Below the pieces are notes generated by a model. It made no database searches, had not been told where the DNA came from, and was given only the letters and a program-made list of their open reading frames with translations. This document shows, piece after piece, positions 1 through 8,925 of a stretch of 64,000 nt of DNA. Each line of letters starts with the position of its first letter. Position 1 is the first letter of the stretch. The stretch comes from a bacterium (GTDB lineage: Bacteria > UBP6 > UBA1177), in contig JAFYIZ010000041.1 in assembly GCA_017538365.1 (NCBI GenBank), positions 36,039 through 100,038 on the forward strand. The letters run 5' to 3'. Both the position numbers and the translations under genes were made by a program.

Positions 1-176
1 AGAGAGAGAACTTCCTGCTTTACGACATTTGCCGCCGGAGTCGAAATATCCGACACCATGAAAGTCTTTATCGAAAAACGTCCGCGCATGATTGAAGCTC
101 CGACTTCGGAAACGCCGAGCTTTTTCATCAAAAGCCCGTATTCTTCTTCGTGCACATCAAAAGGAAATACCCGCAT
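1..176 (-). CDS. folP: Dihydropteroate synthase, N-terminal part (runs off left edge)
   Basis: Translating the minus strand from the ATG at 176 gives an uninterrupted frame to the window edge, beginning MRVFPFDVHEEEYGLL and continuing through KKLGVSEVGASIM and TPAANVVKQEVLSL. The GV..-G..IM element followed by AANxxKQExLSLG is the N-terminal extension I know from clostridial/Thermotoga-type dihydropteroate synthases, which condense pterin diphosphate with p-aminobenzoate in folate synthesis. A GAGG ribosome site lies five bases before the ATG. The gene follows the lipoprotein gene by about 25 bases on the same strand, so it is probably co-transcribed. Only about 58 residues are visible and the catalytic barrel is outside the window, so the call rests on the N-terminal motif alone. 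Confidence 0.7.
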   Translation of the reverse strand, partial: MRVFPFDVHEEEYGLLMKKLGVSEVGASIMRGRFSIKTFMVSDISTPAANVVKQEVLS

Positions 177-201
177 TTGAGCCTCAAAAACAACCGGAAA
201 T

Positions 202-1797
202 TTATTTCGGAGCGATACCGGGTTTGCCTGCGACTTCATACCACTGGAAATTGTCTATGAGAACCATACTATCCCAAATGTGGTCGTTCGTATCCCAAAG
301 AGCCATTCTGAGTTTGAAATCTTCGCCCGGAACGATATTTCCGCGGACTTCGAGCCAGCCGGTAGCACCATGGGCATTTTCCATTGTAACAGCACCGATC
401 ACACCGCTCGGACATACATTCGGTGTAAAAGGAGTTCCCTTGAGTTCGTCATCGTTCTGGCAGCTCTGGTAAGCAGGTCTTGGACAGCAGACAGTGAAAA
501 GACCCGATTTTGCAAGGTTTATGCCGAGCGGATTGCCTAGGCTGTCCATCGCGATATTTTTGTCAGCCGGATTCTGAAAATTCGGATCAGTCGATTGGAA
601 AGCGGTATCAAGAAGCATTACGAAAAAGTCGTTGTACTGGCATACGAACTGCGGAAACTCACTGCTGATGTAGAAAACATTCAAACCGAACGCCGCTGCA
701 TTTTTCGGAGCACGGATTTCAAGCTCAAGCATAACAGGATCATTTAACGGCGGTTTTCCGGGATCGCTCGTCTGACCGCCTATGATTCCTCCGCCGCTGC
801 ATGCCGGCGAATCGGGGAAAGTCTGACCGCCGTTTGCACTAAACCAGTCTGCAGGTGCCTCGCTCTGAGTTTCGTTATTGACTGAAAATTCATCCTGACC
901 GGCAGAGACCTTACCCGTTGAAAAAGCAAGGAATGAATTTCCCGCTTTCGGCTTCAAAACATTGCCGTAGCCCGTAAGAACAGCGTGCTGCTGAGCCGGA
1001 ATCGTCCCTTCGGTTCCGTCGGGAAAAAGGAGTTTTGCGCTTAACACACCGAACGTCTGGTTCTCAGTTACGGGGCAGAGGTCGATTGACTGAGCCATAT
1101 CCACAGGATTTGTCGTATCAGCAGCGATACCGGTGTCGCATGCGGAAACAACTTCGTCGACCTGACCGTTGCAGTTGTCATCAACACCGTTTTCCGGCAC
1201 TTCAAATGAAGAGGGATTGACTTTTTCAGGGTCACCGGTGCAGTCCCAACCTGTTTCGCAGCAGTCACCGCTGCAGTAAGTATAGCCGTCTCCGTCAATA
1301 TCGACCGCGTTTTCAGGGGTTGTATCCTGACCGTCACAGTCCTGATCGATACCGTCATTGCATATTTCAGTCTGCGGAATCACCTGTTCTCTGCATTCGC
1401 TCCAGTCAGTTCCGTCTTCGACACACTCTTTATAACCTTTTTTGCATATTCCGACACCGACTGTGCCGCTCGGACCTTCATAACATTCAGTGCGTTCTCC
1501 GGGAGTGCAGGTAACGTATATTCCGCCGGAACTCTGATTAGCGTCTTCATCAGGGTTCTGAGTGCCGTCAGCGGCACCTCCGTCAGGGTTTTCCCCGTCA
1601 TGAGTGCCGCTGTTGTCGTCAGTTTTCCCGTCGTCTCCCGTTACATTTTCCGGGATACACTTGCCAAGTCCCTGATCGCAGATAAAGCCTGTTGCGCAGT
1701 CTTCATTCTGCTCGCAGTAATCATCATCGTCGCCGCCGCATGAAATCATGAACACAAGCGACAAAAACATAATGGCAACCAGAGCAATTTTCTTCAT
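202..1797 (-). CDS. Lipoprotein with metal-binding repeat motif and choice-of-anchor-L domain
   Basis: The 531-residue product starts with a lipoprotein signal (MKKIALVAIMFLSLVFMISC) directly followed by GGDDDD and a Cys-rich stretch. A D/N/G/T-rich linker (about 50-95) leads to a segment with EICNDGIDQDCDG and DIDGDGY, the putative metal-binding motif common in myxobacterial secreted proteins. The rest (about 215-531) has the choice-of-anchor-L pattern: an early LCPVTENQTFGVLSAKLLFPDG region, a central FSTGKVSAGQDEF region and a C-terminal DNFQW. It is expected to be anchored to the outer membrane and surface exposed; the ligand is unknown. A GGGAGGC ribosome site precedes the ATG. It sits downstream of the sensor kinase on the same strand and may share its transcript. 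Confidence 0.8.
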   Translation of the reverse strand: MKKIALVAIMFLSLVFMISCGGDDDDYCEQNEDCATGFICDQGLGKCIPENVTGDDGKTDDNSGTHDGENPDGGAADGTQNPDEDANQSSGGIYVTCTPGERTECYEGPSGTVGVGICKKGYKECVEDGTDWSECREQVIPQTEICNDGIDQDCDGQDTTPENAVDIDGDGYTYCSGDCCETGWDCTGDPEKVNPSSFEVPENGVDDNCNGQVDEVVSACDTGIAADTTNPVDMAQSIDLCPVTENQTFGVLSAKLLFPDGTEGTIPAQQHAVLTGYGNVLKPKAGNSFLAFSTGKVSAGQDEFSVNNETQSEAPADWFSANGGQTFPDSPACSGGGIIGGQTSDPGKPPLNDPVMLELEIRAPKNAAAFGLNVFYISSEFPQFVCQYNDFFVMLLDTAFQSTDPNFQNPADKNIAMDSLGNPLGINLAKSGLFTVCCPRPAYQSCQNDDELKGTPFTPNVCPSGVIGAVTMENAHGATGWLEVRGNIVPGEDFKLRMALWDTNDHIWDSMVLIDNFQWYEVAGKPGIAPK

Positions 1798-1880
1798 TTC
1801 TGCCTCCCAAACAAAAAAATACCGAAAGATTTTACGGAGAAATCAATTTTATGCAATCAAAAAAACTGATGAATAAAAAT

Positions 1881-3596
1881 TCAGGCAGACTTTCTTCTGA
1901 TCGGAATCTCAAGCACAAACGCCGCGCCGCCGAGTGTTGAATCTCCGACATAGAGCTTTCCGCCGGCTTCAGTCGCGAGTTTTCTCGAATGACTTAAGCC
2001 TATTCCCGTGCCGCCCGGTTTTTTGGTGTAGAAATTCTTGAATATCGTCTCACGCTCGCTCTGCGGAACACCGCGCCCAGAATCTTCGACCGAAATCACC
2101 GCAAAATTGCCGTTTTTTCCGATGTTCACTGCGATTTTTCCGCCGTTTTCAAGCTCTTCCCATGCGTTTTTCAGCAGATTGAGCATGATTTCCTTGAACG
2201 ACGAAAGCGAAATCGAGATCGAAAGCGGTTCGCACTTACCGACTGTAAGTTCGATATTTCTCTGCTTGAGTTCTGGAAGATGAAAAGAAAGGAACTCGAC
2301 GAGATCCGTCGGAACTGAAACACCGCTGTCGTTCGCCCCGTTTTTGTTGTAGTTCACTTTTCCCATGTATTCGTTCGTGATCTGCTCGAGCCGCTCGACT
2401 TCCTTCACGACAAGAGAAAGGAGCTGCTTTTTTTCTTCAGGCTCGGTTTTACCGATATTTTCAAGCAGATAGTCGCTGTTCATCTTGATCGTGTTTAGCG
2501 GATTCCTGATTTCGTGAGTGATGCGCGCCGCCATTTCGCCGATCGAAGCGAGACGCTCGCTATTGAGCAGTTTGCTCGAAAGCTCTTCAGACTTCGTTAT
2601 ATTCCTTATAATATAAAAGGTTTCGTTCTGTCCTAAAGAAACCGAAAGCTGATAAGTCTCTTCCCCGTTTACGAATTTGCCTTCTTTTCCGTCGGTTCCG
2701 ACCTTGTCGAAAACGGTTTTCATCTCTTCGCCGATAAAAGACCCGTCCACGCCGAACCAATCCTTCATCGTCCTGTTCACGAAAGTAACACGCCCCGAAG
2801 CCGCAGCCGAAAGTCCTTCCGGAATGGCGTTGAGAAGATCCTCCTTTCTCTTTCCCACGATCTGTTCGCGGGCAAACTTCTTCCCTATTTCGTCGAGTTC
2901 GGCGCTTTTAGCTTCAGTCAGCTTTTTTATCTCTTCCGCAGCGGAAGAAGCCGAAGCGTTTTCACCCAAACCTATTAAAGAAAGCAGACCGGCGACACTT
3001 TTCCTCTTTTTTAAAAGCAGAACCGTCAGAATCACGTTTATCAGTAAAAAGAGAGCCGAAACAGCTATAACGGTTTTGTTGATGAAATCCTGCCACACAA
3101 AGTAGCTGTACTGTAAAATGCCGAGTTTCTGCTTCGCAGCAAGGTCTGCCATATCCTTCAAAGTCGAAATGTCAGTCCGCAGAGAAGCGATTATGCGGGG
3201 TTTTTCCTCGGCAGGCGCCTCTGCAAGTTCCTCACCCTTAGCCGCAATTTTTGCTGAAAAATCCTCAATCCTCGCAGAAAGACGTTCTCCGCTTTCATTC
3301 TTTATGAACGCGGCGTTTCTGCTTATTACGGACTGGATTTTTGTCTGCAGGAAATCATTGGGAAGAGCGTTTTCTTCCGATTTTTCGTACATGGAGGCCA
3401 AACTGTCGAGAGAATCGAGATCAGCCTTGAAACTGCCGGCATCGGCAAAAAAAGAAGTCTCTTTTTCTATCGAATGACCGAGAATGTTTGAATCGGTAAA
3501 ATTGAAACAGACAAAAAGAAAGAGGAAAAACGAAAATAAAAGAGGTAAAAAAATTAGGAACTTATTCTTCAATCTCGCCTGAGACCGCAGTGTCAC
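1881..3596 (-). CDS. Membrane-bound sensor histidine kinase
   Basis: This 571-residue protein has two membrane segments (about 13-33 and 176-195) that enclose a mostly helical periplasmic sensor region, then a coiled linker, a PAS-like segment (about 254-335) and a kinase core. The H-box is ITHEIRNPLNTI with the phosphoacceptor at His361; later come the N-box (LLNLLKNAWEEL), the G1 box (VEDSGRGVP) and the G2 box (GGTGIGLSHS). It is of the NtrB-like type that often pairs with sigma-54 regulators, but no response regulator is adjacent; the nearest is at 43.9 kb. The start is a GTG lying 35 bases inside the LysM gene, implying translational coupling; a TTG about ten codons later is an alternative. 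The signal it senses is unknown. Confidence 0.9.
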   Translation of the reverse strand: MTLRSQARLKNKFLIFLPLLFSFFLFLFVCFNFTDSNILGHSIEKETSFFADAGSFKADLDSLDSLASMYEKSEENALPNDFLQTKIQSVISRNAAFIKNESGERLSARIEDFSAKIAAKGEELAEAPAEEKPRIIASLRTDISTLKDMADLAAKQKLGILQYSYFVWQDFINKTVIAVSALFLLINVILTVLLLKKRKSVAGLLSLIGLGENASASSAAEEIKKLTEAKSAELDEIGKKFAREQIVGKRKEDLLNAIPEGLSAAASGRVTFVNRTMKDWFGVDGSFIGEEMKTVFDKVGTDGKEGKFVNGEETYQLSVSLGQNETFYIIRNITKSEELSSKLLNSERLASIGEMAARITHEIRNPLNTIKMNSDYLLENIGKTEPEEKKQLLSLVVKEVERLEQITNEYMGKVNYNKNGANDSGVSVPTDLVEFLSFHLPELKQRNIELTVGKCEPLSISISLSSFKEIMLNLLKNAWEELENGGKIAVNIGKNGNFAVISVEDSGRGVPQSERETIFKNFYTKKPGGTGIGLSHSRKLATEAGGKLYVGDSTLGGAAFVLEIPIRRKSA

Positions 3597-4833
3597 CCGC
3601 TTCGAGAGCGGTGATGCTGTTTGTAATGATCGCTACTGAAGTTTTTTCTGCAACCTGAACGACTACGAGCTCGCCGATCATTTCGTACGGAAGCCCTGCC
3701 GGAGAAGCTTTGCCTTCGAATTCCTTGAGACCGTCGCCCTTTCTGTAAACAGAGAGCATAACGCCTTTTTCAACGCCGTCGTCGCTGCCTTTGTCAAGGT
3801 AAACGATGTAGTTCGGACCGTAGAAGAAAGTCGGGTCGTAACCGGTAAGAATCTTCGCCCTGATGTCGGATGAAGGCTCGGTAACTTTTACGCTGTCTTC
3901 TGTTTCAACGTATTCGCGAACATAGAAACCACGCTCGATAGCGTCGTAAGACTTTATGATTTTGACAGTCGCAATCTGAGTATCTTTATCGTCTTTGTCG
4001 TCGTCTTTCTTCTTTTTGCCGATGTCGAGAACTTTGCCTCTGCCGACTATATCGACGATCGAACCGATTTTGTCACCGGTGTCGGGATGTTTGATTTTCT
4101 CTTTGACGTGGATGATTTCAACGTAGTCGCCGATCTGGAAGTGAGGTTTTCCACCTTTTTTCTCTTCTTTGTCGTTGTCTTCTTCATCGTCGTCGCCAAG
4201 CTCTACATATACGTTGTCGCCGGTCGAAAGAAGTTCTTTCGGCTCGAAGGAAGCAACGATTTTCGCCATTTTCTCTTCTTCGGTGTTGCCGACAAAACCT
4301 TTCTGAACAACATCGAAAAGAGTGTCGTCGATCTGTTTGAATCTGTCGACTCTGTATTTTCCGCCGAGTTTTACGAAATTCTTGTAATTTTCCGGCGTAG
4401 CGTCAAGCGTTTTGCCTGTCTGTGCCAGAGAATCGGTTTCACCTTCGTCTTCGTATTCAGCGCTGTAGCCTTCTTCGCCGTTTTCACCGTTTTCAGCATA
4501 CGCATTGGTACCTTCTTCACCTGGCATCATCATTTCGCCTGTCTGACGGAAGGAGATTTTGTCGCCGGGATAAATTCTGTGCGGGTTCTGGATCTGCGGG
4601 TTAAGCGACCAGACTTTCGGCCAGTACCACGGGCTTTTGAGCTCTTTTTCGCTTATATCCCAAAGCGTGTCGCCGGGAACGACTTCATAAGTTTCGGGAG
4701 CTGAATTGAGATCAACGTTGTCGAGATTGATAAAATCGGGAACCGGAACTTCTTCCGCGCTTGCCGGTGGAACTTCTTCGGCAAACATCAGAGTCGAAAA
4801 CATCAAAATGAAAGCAAAAATCATCGTTTTCAT
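3562..4833 (-). CDS. Secreted LysM-domain protein
   Basis: The 423-residue protein starts with a signal peptide (MKTMIFAFILMFSTLMFA). Residues about 45-100 form a LysM domain (YEVVPGDTLWDISEKELKSP and NPQIQNPHRIYPGDKI), which binds peptidoglycan. An acidic stretch and a large uncharacterised part follow, with a KKKKDDDKDDKD run near the middle and a C-terminal segment resembling the extended LysM proteins of deltaproteobacteria. I place the start at the ATG at 4833, because AAGGAG lies seven bases upstream and the signal peptide then starts cleanly; the frame is open further upstream without a ribosome site. The gene heads a minus-strand run with the sensor kinase and is read from a recognisable promoter at 4882-4909. 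It probably has a periplasmic, wall-bound role. Confidence 0.8.
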   Translation of the reverse strand: MKTMIFAFILMFSTLMFAEEVPPASAEEVPVPDFINLDNVDLNSAPETYEVVPGDTLWDISEKELKSPWYWPKVWSLNPQIQNPHRIYPGDKISFRQTGEMMMPGEEGTNAYAENGENGEEGYSAEYEDEGETDSLAQTGKTLDATPENYKNFVKLGGKYRVDRFKQIDDTLFDVVQKGFVGNTEEEKMAKIVASFEPKELLSTGDNVYVELGDDDEEDNDKEEKKGGKPHFQIGDYVEIIHVKEKIKHPDTGDKIGSIVDIVGRGKVLDIGKKKKDDDKDDKDTQIATVKIIKSYDAIERGFYVREYVETEDSVKVTEPSSDIRAKILTGYDPTFFYGPNYIVYLDKGSDDGVEKGVMLSVYRKGDGLKEFEGKASPAGLPYEMIGELVVVQVAEKTSVAIITNSITALEAGDTAVSGEIEE

Positions 4834-4865
4834 CGGGAACTCCTTATATCTTATTATAAGACAAA

Positions 4866-4909
4866 ACAAAATAGCCGTGCTATATTACGCAAAAACGCTA
4901 TTTTGTCAA
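4866..4909 (-). promoter_or_regulatory. Promoter with overlapping inverted repeat upstream of the LysM gene
   Basis: On the minus strand a TTGACA box (4904-4909) is separated by 16 bases from TAATAT (4882-4887). A perfect 10-base inverted repeat, ACAAAATAGC at 4866-4875 and GCTATTTTGT at 4897-4906, brackets the -10 box and overlaps the -35 box. A second small palindrome, CTTATAATAAG, lies nearer the gene around 4849-4859. The geometry suggests a repressor operator, but the regulator is unknown. Confidence 0.6.
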
Positions 4910-5033
4910 TTTAATTAAATACAATCCGCTGAAAACATGAGATTTTTCGATTTTCAAAGCAGAAAAAGCACCGCAAATTTCCAATTTTTTACCGTTTCCA
5001 TATAATTTTCCGGCTTGATTTCAGGAGGTGAAA

Positions 5034-5666
5034 ATGGAAATCCTAAAAATGCCCGTCGCTCCCATCGGAGCTAACTGTTACATCGTTTCGGAAGCGAATG
5101 TTGCATTCATAATCGATCCCGGAGGCGATGCCGGAAAAATCATAAGAGCCGCAAAAAATTTCGATGTGTGCTATATTCTGCTGACACATGCCCATTTTGA
5201 CCACATCGGCGGACTCAACGACGTAAAAGAGGCGTTTCCCGAAGCAAAAACCGCAGTCCACAAACTTGAAAAAGAGTGGCTTTATTCGGCAGAGCTCAAC
5301 CTTTCGGAAAATTTCGGCTTCGATTCCGTCTACGAACAGAATGTAGACATCGAACTTGAAGACGGCATGACGCTTGATTTCGCCGGAACAAAAATCAAAG
5401 TCCTTCACACACCGGGGCACACACCTGGAAGCACCTGCTTTTACATCGAAAATTCAGGGAAACCCGTTCTTTTTTCGGGCGACACGCTTTTCCAAAGCAG
5501 TATCGGGCGTACCGATTTTCCGGGCGGTTCAGGCAGAAAAATAGTCGAAAGCATCAAAAACAAACTGCTGCCCCTTCCCGATGAAACCGTTGTTTACCCT
5601 GGGCATGACGAAAACACTTCGATCGCACTTGAAAAAAAGCTCAACCCGTTTCTGAACCGCAGTTGA
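5034..5666 (+). CDS. MBL-fold metallo-hydrolase (glyoxalase II-like)
   Basis: This 210-residue single-domain enzyme of the metallo-beta-lactamase superfamily carries the full set of metal ligands: THAHFDHIGG (HxHxDH), HTPGHTPGS, SGDTLF and YPGHDENT. Small proteins of this type hydrolyse thioesters such as S-lactoylglutathione or act on related thiol adducts; the true substrate cannot be read from the sequence. AGGAGGTGAAA immediately precedes the ATG at 5034; a GTG six bases earlier is part of that ribosome site, so I prefer the ATG. A TATAAT at 5001-5006 is the likely -10 box. It stands alone, 63 bases before the next lipoprotein gene. Confidence 0.85.
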   Translation: MEILKMPVAPIGANCYIVSEANVAFIIDPGGDAGKIIRAAKNFDVCYILLTHAHFDHIGGLNDVKEAFPEAKTAVHKLEKEWLYSAELNLSENFGFDSVYEQNVDIELEDGMTLDFAGTKIKVLHTPGHTPGSTCFYIENSGKPVLFSGDTLFQSSIGRTDFPGGSGRKIVESIKNKLLPLPDETVVYPGHDENTSIALEKKLNPFLNRS

Positions 5667-5729
5667 TTTTGATTTGAAAAGAAATTACGATTATCCGTGA
5701 AATTTAATGTTTTTTTTGAGAGGGGTCCG

Positions 5730-7970
5730 ATGAAAAAAATTACCGTTATCCTGCTTTTATCCGCACTCATTCTGATTTTTTCCGCCTGCAGCGGTTCTTC
5801 AAAAAACAAGGAAAAAAGAGAAGAAGGAACTATTTACGGCAGATGTTACGAAAACGGCACCTGCAACGAAGGGCTTACATGCGACACTGAAAACAATGTC
5901 TGCATAAGAGATAACGGGCAACAGACAACCGACTCAGACAATACTGACTCAACTTCAGACAATGATTCGGACATTGCTCCGACAACTGATAACGGCGATT
6001 CCGCTGATGATTCAGACGATTCAACGCCTGAAGAAGAGGAAACAGACACCGAAGTCACTGTAAAGGCCACCAGTTTCGGAAATATCTGCACGGGTCAGGA
6101 GGGATGTTTCGACAATGAAGACGATTTGAAGAAATGTCCGTCCGAAGGCTCGGATTTTTACGGTCAGGATTCGCAATACGCCTCAAAAGGATTGTGCGTT
6201 CCGCAGAAATTTTCTACCGACAGGACAGTTAAAGACGAAAAAATCGTTATTGACGAAAACACCGGTACCCAGTGGCAGTATACAATACCGGAAGAAGAAT
6301 TCTCTCTGGAAGATGCTGAAGAATACTGTGAAAACCTGGTCTACGGAGGCTACAGCGACTGGAGAGTACCGTATCTGATCGAAACAGTGAGCCTGTTCCA
6401 TGACAGTCAAATAAACTGGAAATATTTTCCTTTGCCCGAGTCCGAAAACGTCATCTATATGTGGAGCAGAAATTTTGTCGGTAATTTTTTAGTCAGCATG
6501 TTCTTCGGCGAGACAATAGCACAATACGACAGAGACAATAAAGCTCTGATCCGCTGCGCCAGAGGCGATACTCTTATGAAATTAAGTTACCTTGCAACTG
6601 CCAAGGCGGCAAACGGCGATCTCATTGTAAGGGATACCGCGACAGATCTGATCTGGCAATACGGATATGTTTCCGGCAAAACATGGCAGGAAGCCCTTGA
6701 ATACTGCGAAAATCTTGAATATGCAGGCTACAGCGATTGGAGACTGCCGAATAAAAACGAACTAATCTCTCTCGAATATTCCGGCTATCTGTACTACGGA
6801 TCATCGACAACGTTTCCGAACACGCAATCACTAACTTTATGGTCATCGACCACCGCTCCACAATACTACTATGAATCATCTCTAAAAAGAGACCATGCAT
6901 TCTCAGTGGATTTCGGAACAACCGAATTGATTCACAGCAGTAAAAGTCTTAAGAACTCTGTCCGCTGCGTCCGACACCCGACAAAACCCGCTATGGACAA
7001 CGAACCGGCTGCAGAAAAGTCTGTGACTATCGGAAATATCTGCACGGGAATCAAAAAATGCTACAAAACTCCTCTTTATGAAGCTGTTGCAAACGGTGAA
7101 CTCTTTCAATCGTCAGAAATACCGTGCGATTACGGAGAGGCAAGAGGACAGGATGCACAGCAGGCTGCAAAAGGAGTCTGTCTTCCCCAAAGTTTTTCCA
7201 TTGACGACACCACGGTTGAAAACGAAAAAATCGTAGTTGACAACAACACGGGGCTTCAGTGGCAGCAGACCTTTTCCGAAAGAATATACTATTCAGAAGC
7301 AGACAAATATTGCGCTGAACTAAGTTACGGAGGTCATGATGACTGGAGACTTCCGACTATTCAGGAATTGGCTTCGATTATTGACAACTCCAGAGTTGCT
7401 CCGGCAATGGATACCGATTATTTTCCGGATAGTAGCCAAGATTTCTACTTCTGGACATCTTCACCCTATACCGGCGAACACAATAATTACACGTGGAGCA
7501 TGAATTTTAATTACGGAGGCATATCCGACCAACAGAAAAACAGCACAAATTTTGTCAGATGCGTCAGAGGCGAAAAACTGGCTGTAAATTCGTTCAAGCC
7601 CTTGGTAAAAAAAGGAGATCTCATAATCAAAGACACTCTGTCAGGACTTGTCTGGGCGGCTGATTACACCGGAACACTTTATTGGACTGAAGCCCTTGCC
7701 TACTGCAACGATCTTGATTACGCAGGATATACGGACTGGCGGCTTCCCAACAAAAACGAGCTTCTATCTCTTGTGAACTACGATAAAATCGATCCGGCGT
7801 CTGATTTTCCCGAATTACCTGCTGAAAAGCTATGGTCTTCATCTCCCTTCGATGATTCCTACGATTCAGATTATTACTTTCTGGAAGCTTTTACGATGAG
7901 ATTCTATATGGGCTATTCTTCCTTTGATAGCGTCACCACCCCATTGCTTTTTGCAATCTGCGTAAGATAA
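5730..7970 (+). CDS. Lipoprotein with four DUF1566 (Lcl_C) repeats
   Basis: The 746-residue lipoprotein has the signal MKKITVILLLSALILIFSAC and then a Cys-containing segment (GRCYENGTCNEGLTCD) shared with the lipoprotein at 18.6 kb. A Ser/Asp/Thr linker (about 60-110) follows. Four DUF1566 units come next, each with a tG..WQ start, an A..YC..L.YGGYSDWRLP core and a RCVRG/CVR end, beginning near residues 180, 300, 500 and 640. Units 1 and 3 are preceded by an ICTGQ/KxCF-type insert, so the protein looks like a duplicated two-unit block. DUF1566 is a C-type-lectin-like fold in surface proteins; the ligand is unknown. The start at 5730 is chosen because GAGAGGGG lies just upstream. Confidence 0.85.
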   Translation: MKKITVILLLSALILIFSACSGSSKNKEKREEGTIYGRCYENGTCNEGLTCDTENNVCIRDNGQQTTDSDNTDSTSDNDSDIAPTTDNGDSADDSDDSTPEEEETDTEVTVKATSFGNICTGQEGCFDNEDDLKKCPSEGSDFYGQDSQYASKGLCVPQKFSTDRTVKDEKIVIDENTGTQWQYTIPEEEFSLEDAEEYCENLVYGGYSDWRVPYLIETVSLFHDSQINWKYFPLPESENVIYMWSRNFVGNFLVSMFFGETIAQYDRDNKALIRCARGDTLMKLSYLATAKAANGDLIVRDTATDLIWQYGYVSGKTWQEALEYCENLEYAGYSDWRLPNKNELISLEYSGYLYYGSSTTFPNTQSLTLWSSTTAPQYYYESSLKRDHAFSVDFGTTELIHSSKSLKNSVRCVRHPTKPAMDNEPAAEKSVTIGNICTGIKKCYKTPLYEAVANGELFQSSEIPCDYGEARGQDAQQAAKGVCLPQSFSIDDTTVENEKIVVDNNTGLQWQQTFSERIYYSEADKYCAELSYGGHDDWRLPTIQELASIIDNSRVAPAMDTDYFPDSSQDFYFWTSSPYTGEHNNYTWSMNFNYGGISDQQKNSTNFVRCVRGEKLAVNSFKPLVKKGDLIIKDTLSGLVWAADYTGTLYWTEALAYCNDLDYAGYTDWRLPNKNELLSLVNYDKIDPASDFPELPAEKLWSSSPFDDSYDSDYYFLEAFTMRFYMGYSSFDSVTTPLLFAICVR

Positions 7971-8026
7971 ACAAAATTTTACTTAAAAAAATCTTTTGCT
8001 ACTATGCGCCGTTTTTTGGAGGCGAA

Positions 8027-8908
8027 ATGGAACACCTTGACCGCCTTGAGGCGACTTCGATCCACATCATCAGAGAATCTTACGCGAATTTTAAAAATCT
8101 CGGCATGCTCTGGTCAATCGGAAAGGACAGCACTGTTCTGCTCTGGCTTGTGAAAAAGGCGTTTTTCGGTCACGTTCCCTTTCCGCTCATCCACATCGAC
8201 ACGCACTACAAAATTCCCGAAATGATCGAATACCGCGACCACCTCACAAAGGAGTGGCACCTGAACATGGTTGTCGGAGTAAACGAGGAAGCTCTTGCGC
8301 AGAAGGCGACTTTCCCCGACGGAAACGTTGACAGAATCACGTGCTGCCGCAACCTCAAGACTCAGGCACTCAAGGCAACGCTTGACGGCACAGGGAAAAG
8401 ATACGTTTTCAATCACGCGAAAGGCTGCTACGAAATCGACAAATCGCACGAAGCCTTCACCGCAATAATCTTAGGAATCAGAAGCGACGAGGAAGGAAGC
8501 CGCTCGAAAGAACGCTACTTCTCGCCGCGAAACGCATCGAATGAATGGAATATCGGCGACCAGCCGCCCGAATTCTGGAATCAGTTCAAAACCGATTTCG
8601 CGCCGGGAACACACTTGAGGATTCATCCGCTTCTCGACTGGACGGAACTCAACATCTGGGAATATATCGAGCGTGAAAAAATCCCGACAGTTTCGCTTTA
8701 CTACGATCACGGCGAGGGAAAAAGATACCGCTCGCTCGGCTGCTATCCGTGCACATTCCCGGTCGAAAGCACAGCAAAAAATGTTTCCGAAATAATCGAA
8801 GAACTCAAAAGCGGAAAGTTCGCCAAAATCGCGGAACGCTCAGGCAGGGCGCAGGATAAAGACGACGGCGGAGGATTGGAAACTCTCCGGAAAGACGGCT
8901 ATATGTAG
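8027..8908 (+). CDS. cysD: Sulfate adenylyltransferase subunit 2 (CysD-like PP-loop enzyme)
   Basis: The 293-residue protein aligns over its whole length with CysD, the small subunit that forms APS from ATP and sulfate. The PP-loop is S30-IGKDS, followed by HIDTHYKIPEM and the usual C-terminal SLGCYPCTFPVES and ARSGRAQD-like end. In CysDN enzymes the GTPase CysN is normally next door, but none is encoded in this window; neither are CysC or CysH. It may work with a distant CysN or in a specialised sulfation pathway. TTTGGAGG precedes the ATG. A TACTAT box immediately followed by GCGCCG (8000-8011) may be the promoter. The last codons lie within a perfect hairpin. Confidence 0.88.
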   Translation: MEHLDRLEATSIHIIRESYANFKNLGMLWSIGKDSTVLLWLVKKAFFGHVPFPLIHIDTHYKIPEMIEYRDHLTKEWHLNMVVGVNEEALAQKATFPDGNVDRITCCRNLKTQALKATLDGTGKRYVFNHAKGCYEIDKSHEAFTAIILGIRSDEEGSRSKERYFSPRNASNEWNIGDQPPEFWNQFKTDFAPGTHLRIHPLLDWTELNIWEYIEREKIPTVSLYYDHGEGKRYRSLGCYPCTFPVESTAKNVSEIIEELKSGKFAKIAERSGRAQDKDDGGGLETLRKDGYM

Positions 8909-8920
8909 CCGTCTTTCCGG
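8887..8920 (+). terminator. Perfect 15-bp hairpin across the cysD stop codon
   Basis: CCGGAAAGACGGCTA (8887-8901), a TATG loop and TAGCCGTCTTTCCGG (8906-8920) form a perfect 15-base-pair stem that contains the stop codon. There is no T-tract, so it is more likely a 3' mRNA-stabilising or attenuating hairpin than a classical terminator. Confidence 0.6.
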
Positions 8921-8925
8921 AATGA

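Noticed and set aside
1-176. Apparent frameshift in the dihydropteroate synthase fragment
   Set aside because: A recount of the A-run at 73-77 (five A) restored one continuous frame, so there is no frameshift.
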